Assembly (NCBI GenBank): GCA_965178125.1
Contig: OZ237738.1
Span: forward strand, 1,364,001-1,428,000
Reading direction: 5' to 3'
DNA length: 64,000 nucleotides
From: Bilabrum cf. latius
Lineage: Eukaryota; Bigyra: Bicosoecida; Bigyra; Bicosoecida
Part shown: in pieces, positions 54,501 through 64,000 of the stretch
How the letters are laid out: each line of letters starts with the position of its first letter
Numbering within the stretch: the first letter of the stretch is position 1
Notes under the pieces: model-generated
What the model was told of the DNA's origin: nothing
The model's input: the letters and a program-made list of their open reading frames with translations, nothing else
Database searches by the model: none
Program-made: the position numbers and the translations under genes

Positions 54501-55687
54501 TCCAGGACGCATACGCAAGCGTGATCCAGAGGTGGTTCAGGGCCTACCTGACGGTCCGCTCCTGGAAGCGCATCCGGGAGGAGACACTCAAGGTGTACCG
54601 CAGGGCGCAAATCCGGATCAAGGCGGTGCGGCGCAAAGCCGCGGTCATGGCCGTGCAGTGCTTCTGGAGGTGCGTGAAGGCCAGGAGGGAGGTGCTGCGG
54701 CGACTGCTGGGCCGGTGGTGTCTCATGGGTGACTTCGAGAACGACGTGCCGTTCTACATGAACATGCACACGATGGAGAGCATGTGGGACGAGCCAGGGC
54801 TCGTGCGGGCCCTCGCTCGCCATAGCTGGGACAAGGGCAGGACCCGCCGGGTGCTGATGATGAAACCATCGGCGAGGCACAAGTACTTTGAAATGAACGG
54901 AGGGGACTTGCAGCAGCTGCTCGGTTTCGAGTCGGCCGAAGAGGCAGAGGAGTTTGAGGCCGCTGAGCTTGAGCACGAGCGTGAGGCAGTTGCGAACAAG
55001 AGGAAGCTCCTCGAAAGTACGTCCAATGGTGGGAAAGGCCGCAGCGACTCTGGTGCATCTAGCCGAATCGAGAGCGGCGGCAGCAGTAGCAGCAGCAAGC
55101 AAGGTGCGGGAGACAGCAGTTCGAGGGGTGCTACCGAGGGACCCGCCAGCGGGGCAGGCGCAGACGAAGACCCGGGGGAAGGCCAGGCATCCGACGGAAG
55201 CGCGCATGCTGTCCCGGTGTGGTACCAGAAGTGCATCGACGCAGCCGTGCCAATGTCATCGGCGGCACAGGAGCGCATGGCATCCGTGTACGGCGACATG
55301 GATGAGAGAGAACAGTGGGTTTGCGTCGTGGAAACTGGGGGGGCGTACTTCCAGCACCACCTGTCGGGCGAGGTGAGGCAGTATGCTCCGGGCGGTTACA
55401 TAGTGTGCGAGGAGTGCAAGTCGTACTTTGCCACGTGCTATGCGGATGGCATGGACAAGGTCTTGTGCTCCACGTGCTTCATTTCCATGCACAAGAAGCC
55501 GAGCAGGGTCGCCACGCAGGCCTACCTCGTCCCTCGGGGCCGCTACTGGCACCCGTATCAGGCCCCTGACCACGTGCCTAGGACGCCCTACTAGCTGTTT
55601 GGCGACGAATTTTGCCAACCCCTGGTTGAGATGGCGCGCCCGAAGCCAGAGCTGTTCAAGAAGTACTTCGTGTACGACGCAACGTGA
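51566..55687 (+). CDS. Large IQ/EF-hand/coiled-coil/WW-like protein, possibly ciliary
   Basis: ATG 51566 to TGA 55685-55687, 1,373 residues, no introns. TAG is Gln at 51755, 51806, 53066, 53648, 54071 and 55592. After a basic N-terminal region there is an EF-hand-like loop (FDISRTGIVDPREIQ, near residue 355), long charged helices rich in W/R repeats (FLRDKMNPRVLRDHFFAWSEHA, about 500-700), a coiled coil, two IQ-like motifs (ASVIQRWFRAYLTVRSW and MAVQCFWRCVKARREV, near 985-1035), a WW-like segment (DVPFYMNMHTMESMWDEPG), and a C-terminal Cys cluster (CEECKSYFATCY...LCSTCF) after a second WW-like unit. Calmodulin-binding and cytoskeletal or ciliary roles are an inference from this architecture. 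No family name can be given. Confidence 0.75.
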
Positions 55688-56357
55688 TTTGTGGACACCA
55701 GGCCTGGTAGACACATCCAACTGGCATGGTGGATATTCTGTTCTAATACGTTTTGAAGCAATCAATGGATAACCAAAAGCAAACCAGAATACACGTATGT
55801 GTAATTGTCTGAATACACGACCGAGAGGCCCCAGGCCTTGTGCATGCGTTTGTCACACCGCGTGGCCGCAGTGCTCAGCCTGCTTACCGCGCCACGCCTC
55901 GTTCGTGCTGTTATCGCCTCAAGCGCGCTGCTGCTATATCACGCGCCCGCCGTCTGTCAGGCCTCGCCCATGTTGTTGTCACCTCGCGTGCCCAGCGCCT
56001 GTTCCGACGCGTCAAGCATTGCAGCAGAGATCGTCGCGAGCGAAGTCGTGCGCTCTAGCACTGCGCACCTGCCGTGCTGAAATGCCAGTGGCTACATCGT
56101 GGAATAGCAAGGCACCCAAGAGCGACCACCAACGCGAGGCAGTTGCTTGCCGATGATCGGCAGTGCCCATGCTCACCAATGCTGAACTGACTGGCAAGCA
56201 GCATCATTGCTGCTACTAGCTAGGCATCCGAATGATCCGGGTAGGCATGATTCCAGGTGGCCATACCCCTTGTCAGCCCAAGGCAAGTGTGCTTCGAGTC
56301 TTGCTGTCTCCGCGACTCATCAGGTCCACGCCAAGCTGAAACCGTCAGAAGCCCCCT
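55688..56357. other. Convergent intergenic region
   Basis: About 670 bp between two convergent stop codons, the largest clean gap in the window. Reading frames here have no conserved features. No RNA gene or mobile element was seen. Confidence 0.5.
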
Positions 56358-59300
56358 TCATGAGCTGAAACCGATGCGATGCAAAGCTTCCTCCGTGCTG
56401 ATGTCCCCTCTTGTTGCGGCTGCAGCCGCACCGCTCCCAGCCCAGGACAGGCTGAGCGGCTGCTCAGACATAGGAAGTGACTACGACGAAGACGACGACG
56501 AGGCTGAGGCCGTGCGAGGCTACCCAGCAGCCGGCGCGGCCCAACTCGGACCGGTACCGCCCACCTGGCTGCTGTCCTGTTCCCAGAAATGGCCCTCGCC
56601 ACCGCGATCACGGGAGGCAGCAGCGTCATCGCCGCCGCGTCGCCGGACTGCCTGCGACTGCCCGCTCGCTAGACTGTAGCCCGAGCCCTAACTCGCGATC
56701 CTGTCCGAGCTGGTATCAGACTGCGACGTGGAGGCCCAGTCAGAGCCACCCGACGCACGCCTGAACAGGGGGTCCCCAGAGACGCGTACCCTCCGCGCCT
56801 GTGCGTGCACCTCCCGCGAAAAGTCATCCAAGTCAGCCGCTCGCAGAGTTGGCTGGTGCAGCAGGCTGCTACCTGGGTTCAAGTACCCGCGACTGGCACC
56901 TCGTTTACCTGAGCGCTTGCGCTTAATCCGCCTTGGTTTGGGGCGGGCGACCCCATCGGGGTCAGTGGCAAGAGCAATGGTGCTTGGCCCGCTGCTAGGC
57001 ACCGAGCTGAACGAGCCCATGTCTATGCGGCCTGTCGAGAACGGCAATTCGTCCGTGTCCATCTCCGCCGACGGGCTCGCGGCCAGCTCGCGGGACCCGC
57101 CCCAATCAGAGGCCGTCAGCTGCCCTGACGACCCGCTGCCCTTCCTCTCGTGCATGGCCAGTCGGTCGAAGCCGTCCTCGCCGATGTCGTCATCCTCGCT
57201 GCCAGCCCCGCTCCCAAGCTCGCCTTCGCCTTCGCTCTCGCTGACAAATTCGCTCTCCCCGTCACTACCGTCCTCACCGTCGCTGCTGCGGTCGCTGTCC
57301 CCGTCCTCCATCTCGCTGCCCCCATGGGTGGCTGCCTGCTGTTTCCAACTCTACCTGCCGAAACCGAAACCGCTGGCATCCCCAAATAGCATCGCTGCTC
57401 CAGTGCCACCCTGCTCCACGCCCCAGCACATGTCCTACTCCTCCCCGCTGTCCTCTCCGCTTTCCTCCCCGCTGTCCTCCCCGCTGCCCTCACCGTCCGG
57501 GTTGTCAGGGTAGTCCTGGCCCTCTGCCTCCGAGTCGTCGGAGCCATCTTCCTCCCCCTCCTCCTCATCACTGCCAATCCTAGCACCTCCGAGCCAGTCC
57601 AGCGCCCCTGCACCGTAGGCATAGTCTCCCACCTCGACAAACCCACCGTCGTCCGGGAGGGCGGTCACAGGGACGACGTTGCCGAACGCCGCCTGCATGA
57701 AGACGTTTCCTGGAAAGGCGCGCGAGTCGATCGGCGAGGATTTCTCCCCGCCCACTACATGTGCATCGAGTCCAGCCACCACACTGTTCCCTGATTCGAA
57801 TATGGAGCTCTCCTGCGCGGCTGCAGAGTGCGTCTCGACGTAGTGGCCAGAGGTGTGGGCCCTGCTGGTGGAGCTGACAGAGTTGACCGAAGTGGAACGG
57901 CTGACGACCTGCCAGGCGTTCGTGCGCTTCAGACGAGGGGCCGGGCTACGGATGGCGGCGCTATCGACTCCGAGGTGCTCCTCCTCCTGCAGCTCCCCGA
58001 ATGCGTCTGGGTCGAGCTCGTACCCGTGTGGGTTGCTTCGGCTCGACCTCCCGCTGCTGCCCGCCCCCACCGTCCTATCCCCGTCCATTCGTCTAGATCC
58101 AGCGCCACCGTACAATCCCCCGGCCGTCTACGTTTTCTTCCACCTGTTTCTGGTGCTGGGCGCAGCCTAGGCATCGAGGCGCCCCGCGCTGCCGCGGCTC
58201 CCCACCGACCCGACTGGGGAGTTAGGCGCTGAGCTGCTCACCACGGACTGCAAAGGGGGACTGTGGGTGCGCAAGGCCAGTCTCACCCCGCCAGCTGCAC
58301 CTTCTGCGCTTGCGTGCCAGTCGTCTCTTTGTCTGTCGCTGGCACCCAGCTGCATCTGCTGCTGCTTTCCTCCTCCCAGCTGGGCTGCCCAGCTCGGTGG
58401 CATGGAGGCCATCATGGTGCCCAGCGGATCCACGACGTAGTAGTCCTCCTCCTCATCCTCGTCGTCGTCGTCGTCGTTGTCGTCATCGTCTCCGTCTCCT
58501 ACCCCGTCATCTTCCTCAAGAGCACGCGCCCCCCCTCTCGCCAGTCGTTGCGGTCCTAGACCGGACCCGGCACCCCCCCCCTTCCTCATCGCAGCCGAGG
58601 CACCATGGGCTTGATCGAGCCGACGGGAGGATCTGGACAGAGCTGCGCCGGGAATGATACTCCGGGCCACGCCAGCACTCGTGGCAATGCTGCCGCTTAC
58701 GTTGGACGACACCCCGCCGGCGGCTGAGGTGAGCTGCTCTGACGCTGTGGTGGGGCCTGCTGCACTCGCAAGGACGCCTACACCTGCCTGAGTTCCTGTA
58801 TAGGGTGCTGTATCGACTGATTGCTCTTGTTTCTCGGCATGACTCTCCAGAAAGGCCTCAAGTTTGAAATGCCCTGCTCTCCTTGCGTACTCGCTTGCCG
58901 TCATCCTCTCGGAGCTCTGCGCAACGGTAGAGGCTCCGTACTTAAGCAGTTGCTCGCACAACTGCTGTAGATTGTGCTTGGCAGCAGCCATGAGAAACGT
59001 TTTCCCCGTCGTTGAATGCGCAAACTACGCGATTTGACATCGCCGGCGCCTCTATTCAGCCGATCGGCTTGCGGAAGCAGCGGGAGGCGAAAGCCACGCC
59101 CGCAGTTCGCTAAATCTGCCTGTCTCGAACATTTTAGACACATAATCGCCCATGCTTACTGGCTTAGGCATCCTCGTATCGCCAGTTTCCTGGTACTCGC
59201 CAACTGCGCTTGCTGGCAAGAGGCCGTGGGCGCCCGAGTGCGATGATCTCCCGCTTAAGGACGAAGCCATGGCCCCGTACTGCTATATTCGCTCCATTAA

Positions 59301-59873
59301 TGTCGCTTGGCGACGTCCAGCTTGGCTACTGCTGGGTATGGCGGGTAAAACGCTGCCAAGCACCGGTTGTTCAGAACTGCCTGCGCGTCTCTGAGCCTAC
59401 TGTGCCTACTCTCGTATCTTCGAACTGATCTTTTGGGCTTCATCATGCAAACGTGTCGCTCGATGCTGCACGTCCTGTTCAACAGTCTGCGTGGGAGCAG
59501 TCTTCCGTCTCGACGCAACTCGACGAAGCACAACCCTTCGAGGTTTTCCTCCGGAGCTGGCGCTTTTTGGAACTCTTGATGCGCTTGATTTATCAACAGC
59601 ACATCCATTTCCCTCTTTTTTGGGTGCAGCCCCTTCTACTTGAGACCGGCTCACGTGGGCTTGCTGCAAGCTTGCTGACACATCCTCGATTGCTCCATCC
59701 AATCGACGGCGCTGCCGTGGCGGCGGCTACTGCTCTTCAATCAATACTACATCGACTGGTTCTCTGGCACGCTTTCGACGCACTTGCACCACTGGTAGCT
59801 AGCCTATTCGCGAAAACTTTGCGAACGACCAGTCCAAACCATTCTGTGCTGGTGCACCTCCCAACTCAGACAT
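56358..59873 (-). CDS. Ankyrin-repeat protein with long acidic, disordered C-terminal region
   Basis: ATG 59873 to TGA 56358-56360, 1,171 residues in one exon, with 13 in-frame TAG (59805, 59727, 59406, 59397, 59283, 59052, 59025, 58167, 58128, 57435, 56688, 56520, 56481). It starts MSELGGAPAQNGLDWSFA. An ankyrin block lies near residues 270-340 (DYVSKMFETGRFSELRAWL, TGKTFLMAAAKHNLQQLC, QLLKYGAS, TASEYARRAGHFKLEAFLE). The rest is Asp/Glu/Ser-rich, including GDDDDNDDDDDEDEEEDYYV and a 15-bp-repeat-coded SGEDSGEE tract, with one basic patch (PKPRRIKRKRSGKRG) that may be a nuclear signal. Two TAGs (59397, 59406) lie near a helical QAQQAQRR stretch. Partner unknown; ankyrin repeats suggest protein binding. 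Confidence 0.72.
57440..57488 (-). repeat. Imperfect 15-bp coding repeat
   Basis: Three to four imperfect copies of a unit like ctgtcctccccgctt. In the ankyrin-gene frame they code SGEDSGEESGEDSGEE. Confidence 0.75.
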
Positions 59874-60153
59874 CTTCCGAAGCTTTGCGGCTTCAAAAGT
59901 CAATGAGAAATGTGTGTATGGGTTATGGAGTGGAAAGAAGCCGATCCTCTGGTTTTGCTATGCAGCGGTTGTGAATGTGTTCGTGCCCCGAGCGACCAAA
60001 GGTGGACAACTCGCAGCTCAGCTTCGAGCATGAACGGAGTCGCTTCTTTGTGCCTCCTAGATCGCGACTCGAGCGTTTGGCACTCAGAGCAGATTCATGT
60101 AAGCTTGTTCAATATCACAAACACACTGCCGCCCCACAGTCACAGTCCAAGCG

Positions 60154-63100
60154 TCATTGCGGCTGCTTCCTCCTCTGCTTCCTGGGCGGTCGCCCGCCGC
60201 GAGCCTCGCCCAATGTACCGCCTTTCTTGGATGCCTTTGAAGCTGAATCGTCCTCTCGCTTTCGTTTTGATCCTAATCGCCGTCCTGATGCCTTCGAAGG
60301 ACCGGCAGATGAGGCGCCTTGCCCGGTTTCACCCGACGGTTCACCACCTGCAATGCCTCCGACCCGCCGGGCGGCCGCAGCTTGAGCAGCCTAGCGAGCG
60401 AGAATCCGATCGATGCTTCCCAACAGAAGCAATTTCTTCTTTTTGGCTGCGGAACCCCTTCCGGTTCCCCACGGCGCATCGATCGCCTGTTGCGTCATCC
60501 AGTGCACCACAAGGCCGAGCCCAACAACAGCAGTGCCGTCCGCCACAGCTCCTCGCATGGCCTTGCTCACCTTGTCTGCGACGATCAAAGCTGGTTCTCC
60601 GCTCTTCGCTGCATCTGCTACGGCGGCGAGGCTTCCCAGCGTGGCTCCGCATGCGGCGGCGAACGCCTTTTCGTGCTTCTTGCCAGCATGCGCATTGACA
60701 CCGCACAGGAGACGCCAGCCCTCCCCCTCCCACCCTGCCTCCTCCCCGCGCGCGTTCCTTCGGGCTATGCTGCCTTCGATCGTAAATCCGTTCTCCTTCT
60801 CTGCCGCCTCGTCGACCGCCACGTGCTCCGGGGAAGAGGGATCAACCACGACACCCTGCTCCCCGCACGCCTCGAGCCACGAGGGGCGTACCACGCAGCA
60901 GCGGCGGCTCAGCGCCACGAGCAGCTTCTCGGACCGGCGGCCGTCCCCCCTTGGCTTGAGCACGAGCACCGTCCCGTCCGACACCTCGTCCGCTAGCCTG
61001 AGCCCGATCGCCTTGAGGACGGCCTCGGCCTGCTTCTGCTCGCCCGCGTCGTAGTTGGACAGCACCACGTCCTTGGGGACGAAGCCGATGCCCTGGCCTG
61101 GGCCCGCCCCGCCTGCCCCCGAGGAGGGGCCGGAGGCGGGGGGGGCAGGGGCGGGGGGTCTAGCTGAGGAGGAGGCGCTGCTCGAAGATGAAGAAGGTTT
61201 CGATCTGGTGGAGCGCCGGCGGAGAAGGGGCGCCCCTGTCCCTGTCCCTGCCCCTGCCCATGCCCCCGCCCCCCCCGCCGAGGGGGGCGGGCCCGCGGCT
61301 GCCTGTGCGGAGGTCTCTGCTTCGTTCGGGGCCTTGGATGCCTTGCGGGTCCTCTTGGAATTCCTTGCTGCTGCTTGTCTGCCTCGCTTCGAGGAGGTCT
61401 TGGAACTCCCTTCAGCTGGCAGATCGTCCGATGGATCTTTCCCCGAATCCGGATCCTTCGCGCCTGGAGGGTCACCGGATATGGCTGGATCCGACACCGG
61501 ATCTTTGGATCCCTTCGGCTTTACGGCACTCTTCTTGCCTCGCTGTCCCTGTCTGCGCCGCCCTTTCCGGCCAGAACTGCTTGGCTCGGGTGCTCGCCCG
61601 GCGGGGCTGGCTGGCCTCTCGGCGCGGCCTTGGTCACCGCCATCGTGGGAGCTCGAGCCAGCTGCCAGGTCCTACTTGCGTTCGGGGTCGTTTCCTGGAG
61701 CCTTAACATCCTCACTTTTAGCTGCATCTACACCTTTGGCTTGTGCAGATCCCTACAGCTTGGAAGCAGCCGCAAGGCTCCCTTTGCGCTCGCTCTGCTG
61801 GCCACCGGAGCTCGCCGGGGATGCTGGCGGTCTCGTTGCAGCGGAGACAACTCCGGCCCGCGCCGCGACTAGGCTTGCTTCTGCCTTGCGCTCAGAGTCG
61901 TTGCTCTCATCGGCTTCAATCTGCTAGAATCTCGCTGCCGGCTGCGCGACATCCCCATCAGACTCGCCACCCGGCAGGCGTGCTGCAGCCATCCCTTCCG
62001 ATTCGTCGATGCCGTCTATTTCCTCGTCTTCGTCGCCTTCGTCCTCATCCTCACCACCATTCATGAGATGATCCCGGCTTCGTTTCTATGCAAGCAAAGA
62101 TTGGCGCCTGCCTAGCCTTGAGGCAGAGACGATGCCTCGACTTGGCCGTGTGCCATCACTGCCGGGTCCGATTTGGCGATGGCTGCCCCTATGATCGGAT
62201 GGAGAGCTAGGAAGCATCAATGGGACATCAGCATCGTCCATGCTGCCAAGTCCTAGTGCATCCTGGGTGTCCTCCATCACCATGGTGCCTCCTGCGTACA
62301 TGTCTGCCTCCCCGCTGACGTCCTACTCGAGGCCCATGCCAGAATCGGCCGCTTCAGCACCATCCTACTGGGAGCCTCTCAGCGATGTTGCCCTACCGCT
62401 CTATGGAATAGCCTCATCGTTCGCTCTATCGGCATCGTTCGCGCCGTTCGCGGCTGAGGATGAGCTACTGCTGCACGCGGTGCCAGCTGGACCGGCCTTG
62501 CCAGTGGCGGCCTACTGGCTGTCATGCTCTTGTTCGTTGTCATCGCCCGCGGCTTCCAAAGCTTGCGATGAGAGCCCAACATCAGGAATAGCTTGCGTCG
62601 GAGCGGTGGCAATGTCGCCGTACGCCTGAGTGGGAGCAGTGGCAACCGGCATGGTCTGAGCCGTCTGGCCTCCAGAGGACGAAGACGTAGATGACCCGCC
62701 CCGCGACGACCCCGACGCCACTCCCTCCTGCGCGTCCCAGTGGCGACCACCCGCAGCAGAGGGGTTGTTCTAGCCGTTTCCATCCACGGCACCTGCAGCT
62801 ACGTCGGCCGGGAGGACCTGCGTGGCATCATCATCATCGTCGTCTGCGTCTGCGTCCCAGGAGACCTCCCTCACTGCCTCTGCAGCGTCCTGTGCTTGCA
62901 CAGCTAGCGCGGCATCGTCTTGGGATCCTTCTGCAGGCCTGCCGTCGGCATTAGCTGCGGCTGCGGCTGAGCTGCTCGACGAGGCGGCACTACTACTGCC
63001 GCTATTGCTCGCTGCCTGCGCATCCACTTGCGAGGCTGGTGCAGACTGGGACGGGAGAGCGTCGAGCGCCTTGGCGACCGCAGAATCGGCTCTCGCGAGC

Positions 63101-63752
63101 ATCTGGCTGCCGACTCCGGACGTGTCGGCTGAGCCCGAGCTGGAAGCCTCACTTCTTGGGCTGGATGCAGGCTTGGGCGACTGCGCAGCCGCCGCTGATG
63201 CTGCTGTGGCCGGAACATGCGCGCCCTTCCCTTGATTCTCGCGTGGTGATGGCACCCCTATTGAAGACTGCGGAAGGTCAATAGCACCAATTCCCTTGCT
63301 CTTGGCGTTACTGCCGCCCGCACCTCCACCCACCGCCTCTTGAACTGTCTTTCCTCCTAGCACTGCCATGAGCTCTTCGGTTGAGGCTCCATCCTCATCG
63401 TCCCCAGTGTCGCGCAGCATGTCCTCTTGCTCCACCATGTCATCTTCTTCATCGTCATCATCATCGTCCTCGTCTAGGATACCATCTTGCGTGTTGTGGA
63501 CAGCAACTACTGTTCCTCTTTCCTTATCGGCTCCTTCATGCTGGCCCGCTGACCGCTCCACCTCGTCCCCGCCCTCCATGGGCACCTGGCCCGCTGCTGC
63601 TTCCGGAGTGCCACGGCCCGTTGCTCCCGGTGGCTCATCCCCCGGGTCAGTTTCAGCGTCAGTACTATCTCCATCGTCGTCTCCATCGCCGTCCGCATCA
63701 GTGTCCCCGGACTGCATGGGCGCCTGCTGAGCGGCAGCCGCGCTGCTGCTGC

Positions 63753-63787
<35 letters not shown>

Positions 63788-64000
63788 GTCGCAGGCGCGG
63801 GTTCAGGTGCGCCAGAGAGAGTTAAAGTGCTTTCTTGTGCTTTCCCAGGCCCGGCGCCGTCGGTACTCCCAGACGAGAGCTGGCCGAGTTGCATAGCAAC
63901 GTCGATGGAATCGGTAGCGAGGACCTGCTCCTCTGTCAGCAGCGGCCTCACTTTTTCGCTCTCAGCGGATGCTGCCTCTGAAGAAATCCCATCTGGCAGT
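60154..64000 (-). CDS. Tandem-BRCT DNA-damage mediator-like protein (MDC1/Rtt107-type), 5' end beyond window
   Basis: Open from the right edge to TGA 60154-60156, about 1,280 residues, with ten in-frame TAG (62770, 62512, 62401, 62365, 62323, 62086, 61924, 61753, 61672, 60391). The N-terminal two thirds are disordered and acidic, with many Ser-Gln and Thr-Gln pairs (APTQAYGD, APTQAIPD, LPSQSAPASQ), like an ATM/ATR target region. Two BRCT repeats sit near the C-terminus: DVVLSNYDAGEQKQAEAVLK, LLVALSRRCCVVRPSWLEAC with the BRCT Trp, then GWRLLCGVNAHAGKKHEKAF and a closing helix VVGLGLVVHWMTQQAI. The tail has nuclear signals (SKRKRED, PPRKQRRK). Tandem BRCT pairs bind phospho-Ser peptides such as gamma-H2A. 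An N-terminal FHA domain may lie outside the window. Confidence 0.75.
63742..63787 (-). repeat. CTG/TTG triplet repeat in the BRCT gene
   Basis: Repeated ctg and ttg triplets. In the gene frame they code a Ser/Asn run (SNSNSNSNSSSSSS). Similar triplet runs occur in the low-complexity gene near 11625-11670 (Gln) and in the nuclease gene near 15290-15335 (Ala/Gly). Confidence 0.85.

Noticed and set aside
1-64000. Widespread pseudogenes or stop-codon read-through as the cause of in-frame TAG
   Set aside because: About 100 breaks are all TAG and none is TAA or TGA, frames never shift at them, and the flanking protein is conserved. Random decay would give all three stops and indels.
1-64000. Joint UAA + UAG reassignment as in most ciliates and dasycladalean algae (table 6)
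   Set aside because: UAA ends Ras right after its CaaX box and also ends the nuclease, the kinase and the first ankyrin gene at natural C-termini; no in-frame TAA was found in a conserved domain.
1-64000. TAG read as Leu or another amino acid
   Set aside because: Family alignments at the Ras, IMPDH, AAT and RanBP2 sites favour Gln; Leu at the Ras site would abolish GTP hydrolysis.
1-64000. Transposons, viral genes or CRISPR arrays
   Set aside because: No transposase, reverse transcriptase, capsid or polymerase motifs, no terminal repeats, and no spaced palindromic repeats were seen.

Overview
This is a compact, GC-rich stretch of a eukaryotic nuclear genome. It carries about 20 protein-coding genes on both strands, GT-AG spliceosomal introns, and household eukaryotic genes (ribosomal protein L5/uL18, a CDK10-like kinase, a Ras-type GTPase, Derlin, cystinosin, a SUN-domain protein, IMP dehydrogenase, a mitochondrial carrier). 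The lineage cannot be fixed from sequence alone. A class II DAHP synthase, a GT77-like glycosyltransferase, a GH16 glucanase, an IQ/EF-hand protein of cilium-like style and a small gene resembling a family I associate from memory with stramenopiles and haptophytes point to a protist, possibly in or near the SAR/algal groups.

The key result is that TAG is not a stop codon here. In about 100 places TAG lies in frame inside otherwise intact genes, often exactly where the protein family has glutamine: the catalytic Gln of Ras switch II, the conserved Gln of IMP dehydrogenase (two sites), the Gln before IGMF in aspartate aminotransferase, the variable position of a RanBP2 zinc finger, and others. 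Every gene whose end could be followed stops at TGA (most) or TAA (Ras after its CaaX box, the CDK10-like kinase, the EEP nuclease, the first ankyrin gene, the small gene at 13976). The best reading is UAG = Gln with UAA and UGA kept as stops (the assignment of NCBI table 15). A standard-code gene finder breaks nearly every gene here into fragments.

Layout, left to right: 3' end of an ankyrin-like gene (1-336, +); GT77-like glycosyltransferase (571-3294, -); an imperfect tandem duplication with a small reading frame (3395-4310); aspartate aminotransferase (4537-5934, +); RPL5 (6414-7688, -); CDK10-like kinase (7837-9589, +); a long Ser/Gly-rich nuclear-type protein (9797-13465, -); a small conserved protist gene (13976-14485, -); an EEP/PDE12-CCR4-like nuclease (14658-17179, +); an unknown basic-tailed protein (17332-18258, +); a 2,018-residue mid-SUN protein (18447-24503, -); cystinosin (24936-26360, +); Ras (26635-27417, -); IMP dehydrogenase (27595-29650, +); Derlin (29874-30924, -); DAHP synthase (31102-32655, -); an uncertain gene (32593-33491, +); a giant ubiquitin hydrolase of 4,933 residues (33611-48542, -); GH16 (48913-49752, +); succinate/fumarate-type carrier (49825-51121, +); IQ/EF-hand/WW protein (51566-55687, +); ankyrin protein (56358-59873, -); tandem-BRCT mediator-like protein running off the right edge (60154-64000, -).

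The genes do not form one pathway; this is a normal mixed eukaryotic neighbourhood. What links them is the shared code change, short intergenic gaps, few and 5'-placed introns, and strong low-complexity insertions in otherwise conserved proteins. All translations were done by eye; exon ends marked tentative should be checked against transcripts.
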